From Neoarius graeffei (Eukaryota; Chordata; Actinopteri; Siluriformes; Ariidae): 64,000 nucleotides of DNA. Position numbers and translations under genes: made by a program. The stretch is from positions 84,891,888 to 84,955,887 of the forward strand of contig NC_083571.1 of NCBI RefSeq assembly GCF_027579695.1, given 5' to 3'. This document shows positions 63,938 to 64,000 of this stretch, piece after piece (positions within the stretch are counted from its first letter, which is position 1; every line of letters begins with the position of its first letter). The notes under the pieces were generated by a model, which did not search any database, was not told where the DNA came from, and saw nothing but the letters and a program-made list of their open reading frames with translations.

Positions 63938-64000
63938 CCACATGACTGGCTGATGAGATAACTGCATAAATGAGCAGGTGTTCCTATTAAAGTTAATGGT

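Larger units (their letters stand above)
61427..64000. mobile_element. Palindromic Tc1-MITE locus (two family copies head to head), runs off the window
   Basis: The left half reads the 'CACTCACTGGCC' family forward (TACTCACTGTCCACTTTAAT, GGTTTGAGTATTTCAGAAAC, AGACTCACCCAAACTG at 62087). The right half repeats it in reverse from about 62150 (CAGTTTGGGTGAGTCT) to the window end (GTTCCTATTAAAGT). Insertions within: the tiny hAT MITE (61894), a LINE 3' end (62379) and an unassigned 444-bp insert (63494). Confidence 0.65.

Noticed and set aside
1-64000. Endogenous retrovirus or LTR element
   Set aside because: No long terminal repeats, primer-binding site, protease or integrase signature was seen; all RT signals are of the non-LTR type.

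Overview
This window is nuclear DNA of a ray-finned fish. It holds two spliced vertebrate housekeeping genes inside a dense set of fish-type repeats: tRNA-headed SINEs of the V-SINE (DANA/mermaid) kind, Tc1/mariner, hAT and PIF/Harbinger DNA transposons and their miniature forms, and several LINE clades. SINEs of this kind were described in zebrafish and channel catfish, so an otophysan such as a catfish is plausible, but the species is not proven. Most open reading frames in the window are chance translations of the SINE core and are not genes.

Layout: 1-29480 is gene-poor and mostly repeats. 29481-41860 (minus) is ITPA, inosine triphosphate pyrophosphatase: eight coding exons, 203 codons plus stop, every splice phase consistent. 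41861-42322 is a compact shared promoter region. 42323-58480 (plus) is METTL13 (eEF1A lysine and N-terminal methyltransferase): eight coding exons, 699 codons plus stop, the same length as the human protein as I recall it. 58481-64000 is again repeats. The two genes are head to head, 462 bp from ATG to ATG. They act in different pathways (nucleotide-pool cleaning and methylation of elongation factor eEF1A), so sharing a promoter does not imply a shared function.

The main interest is the order in which insertions occurred, which can be read from target-site duplications. ITPA intron 2 (7,686 bp) is about 99% transposon: three Tc1/mariner-type elements end to end, themselves carrying a SINE, a PIF/Harbinger element and an RTE-like LINE. 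METTL13 intron 5 (8,070 bp) contains a five-level nest (LINE > SINE > L2 LINE > 720-bp MITE > 91-bp hAT MITE). At 824-6171 one SINE has been split by a hAT element (perfect 8-bp duplication), itself carrying a Harbinger element, and by a LINE that carries a younger SINE. The SINE family is modular, with one head and core joined to at least five different 3' tails.

I found no CRISPR array, operon, LTR retrovirus or genuine tRNA/rRNA gene, and no wholly new biological system. The best candidates for something undescribed are a 444-bp insertion with an 11-bp duplication (63494-63937), the minisatellite/long-repeat/hairpin block at 12080-13561, a chimeric Tc1 element with a misplaced transposase start segment (37061-41509), two adjacent hairpins next to a Crypton-like exon (28251-28484), and an unassigned hydrophobic ORF (23648-24151). 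All calls come from reading the sequence; family names are from memory and no search was run.
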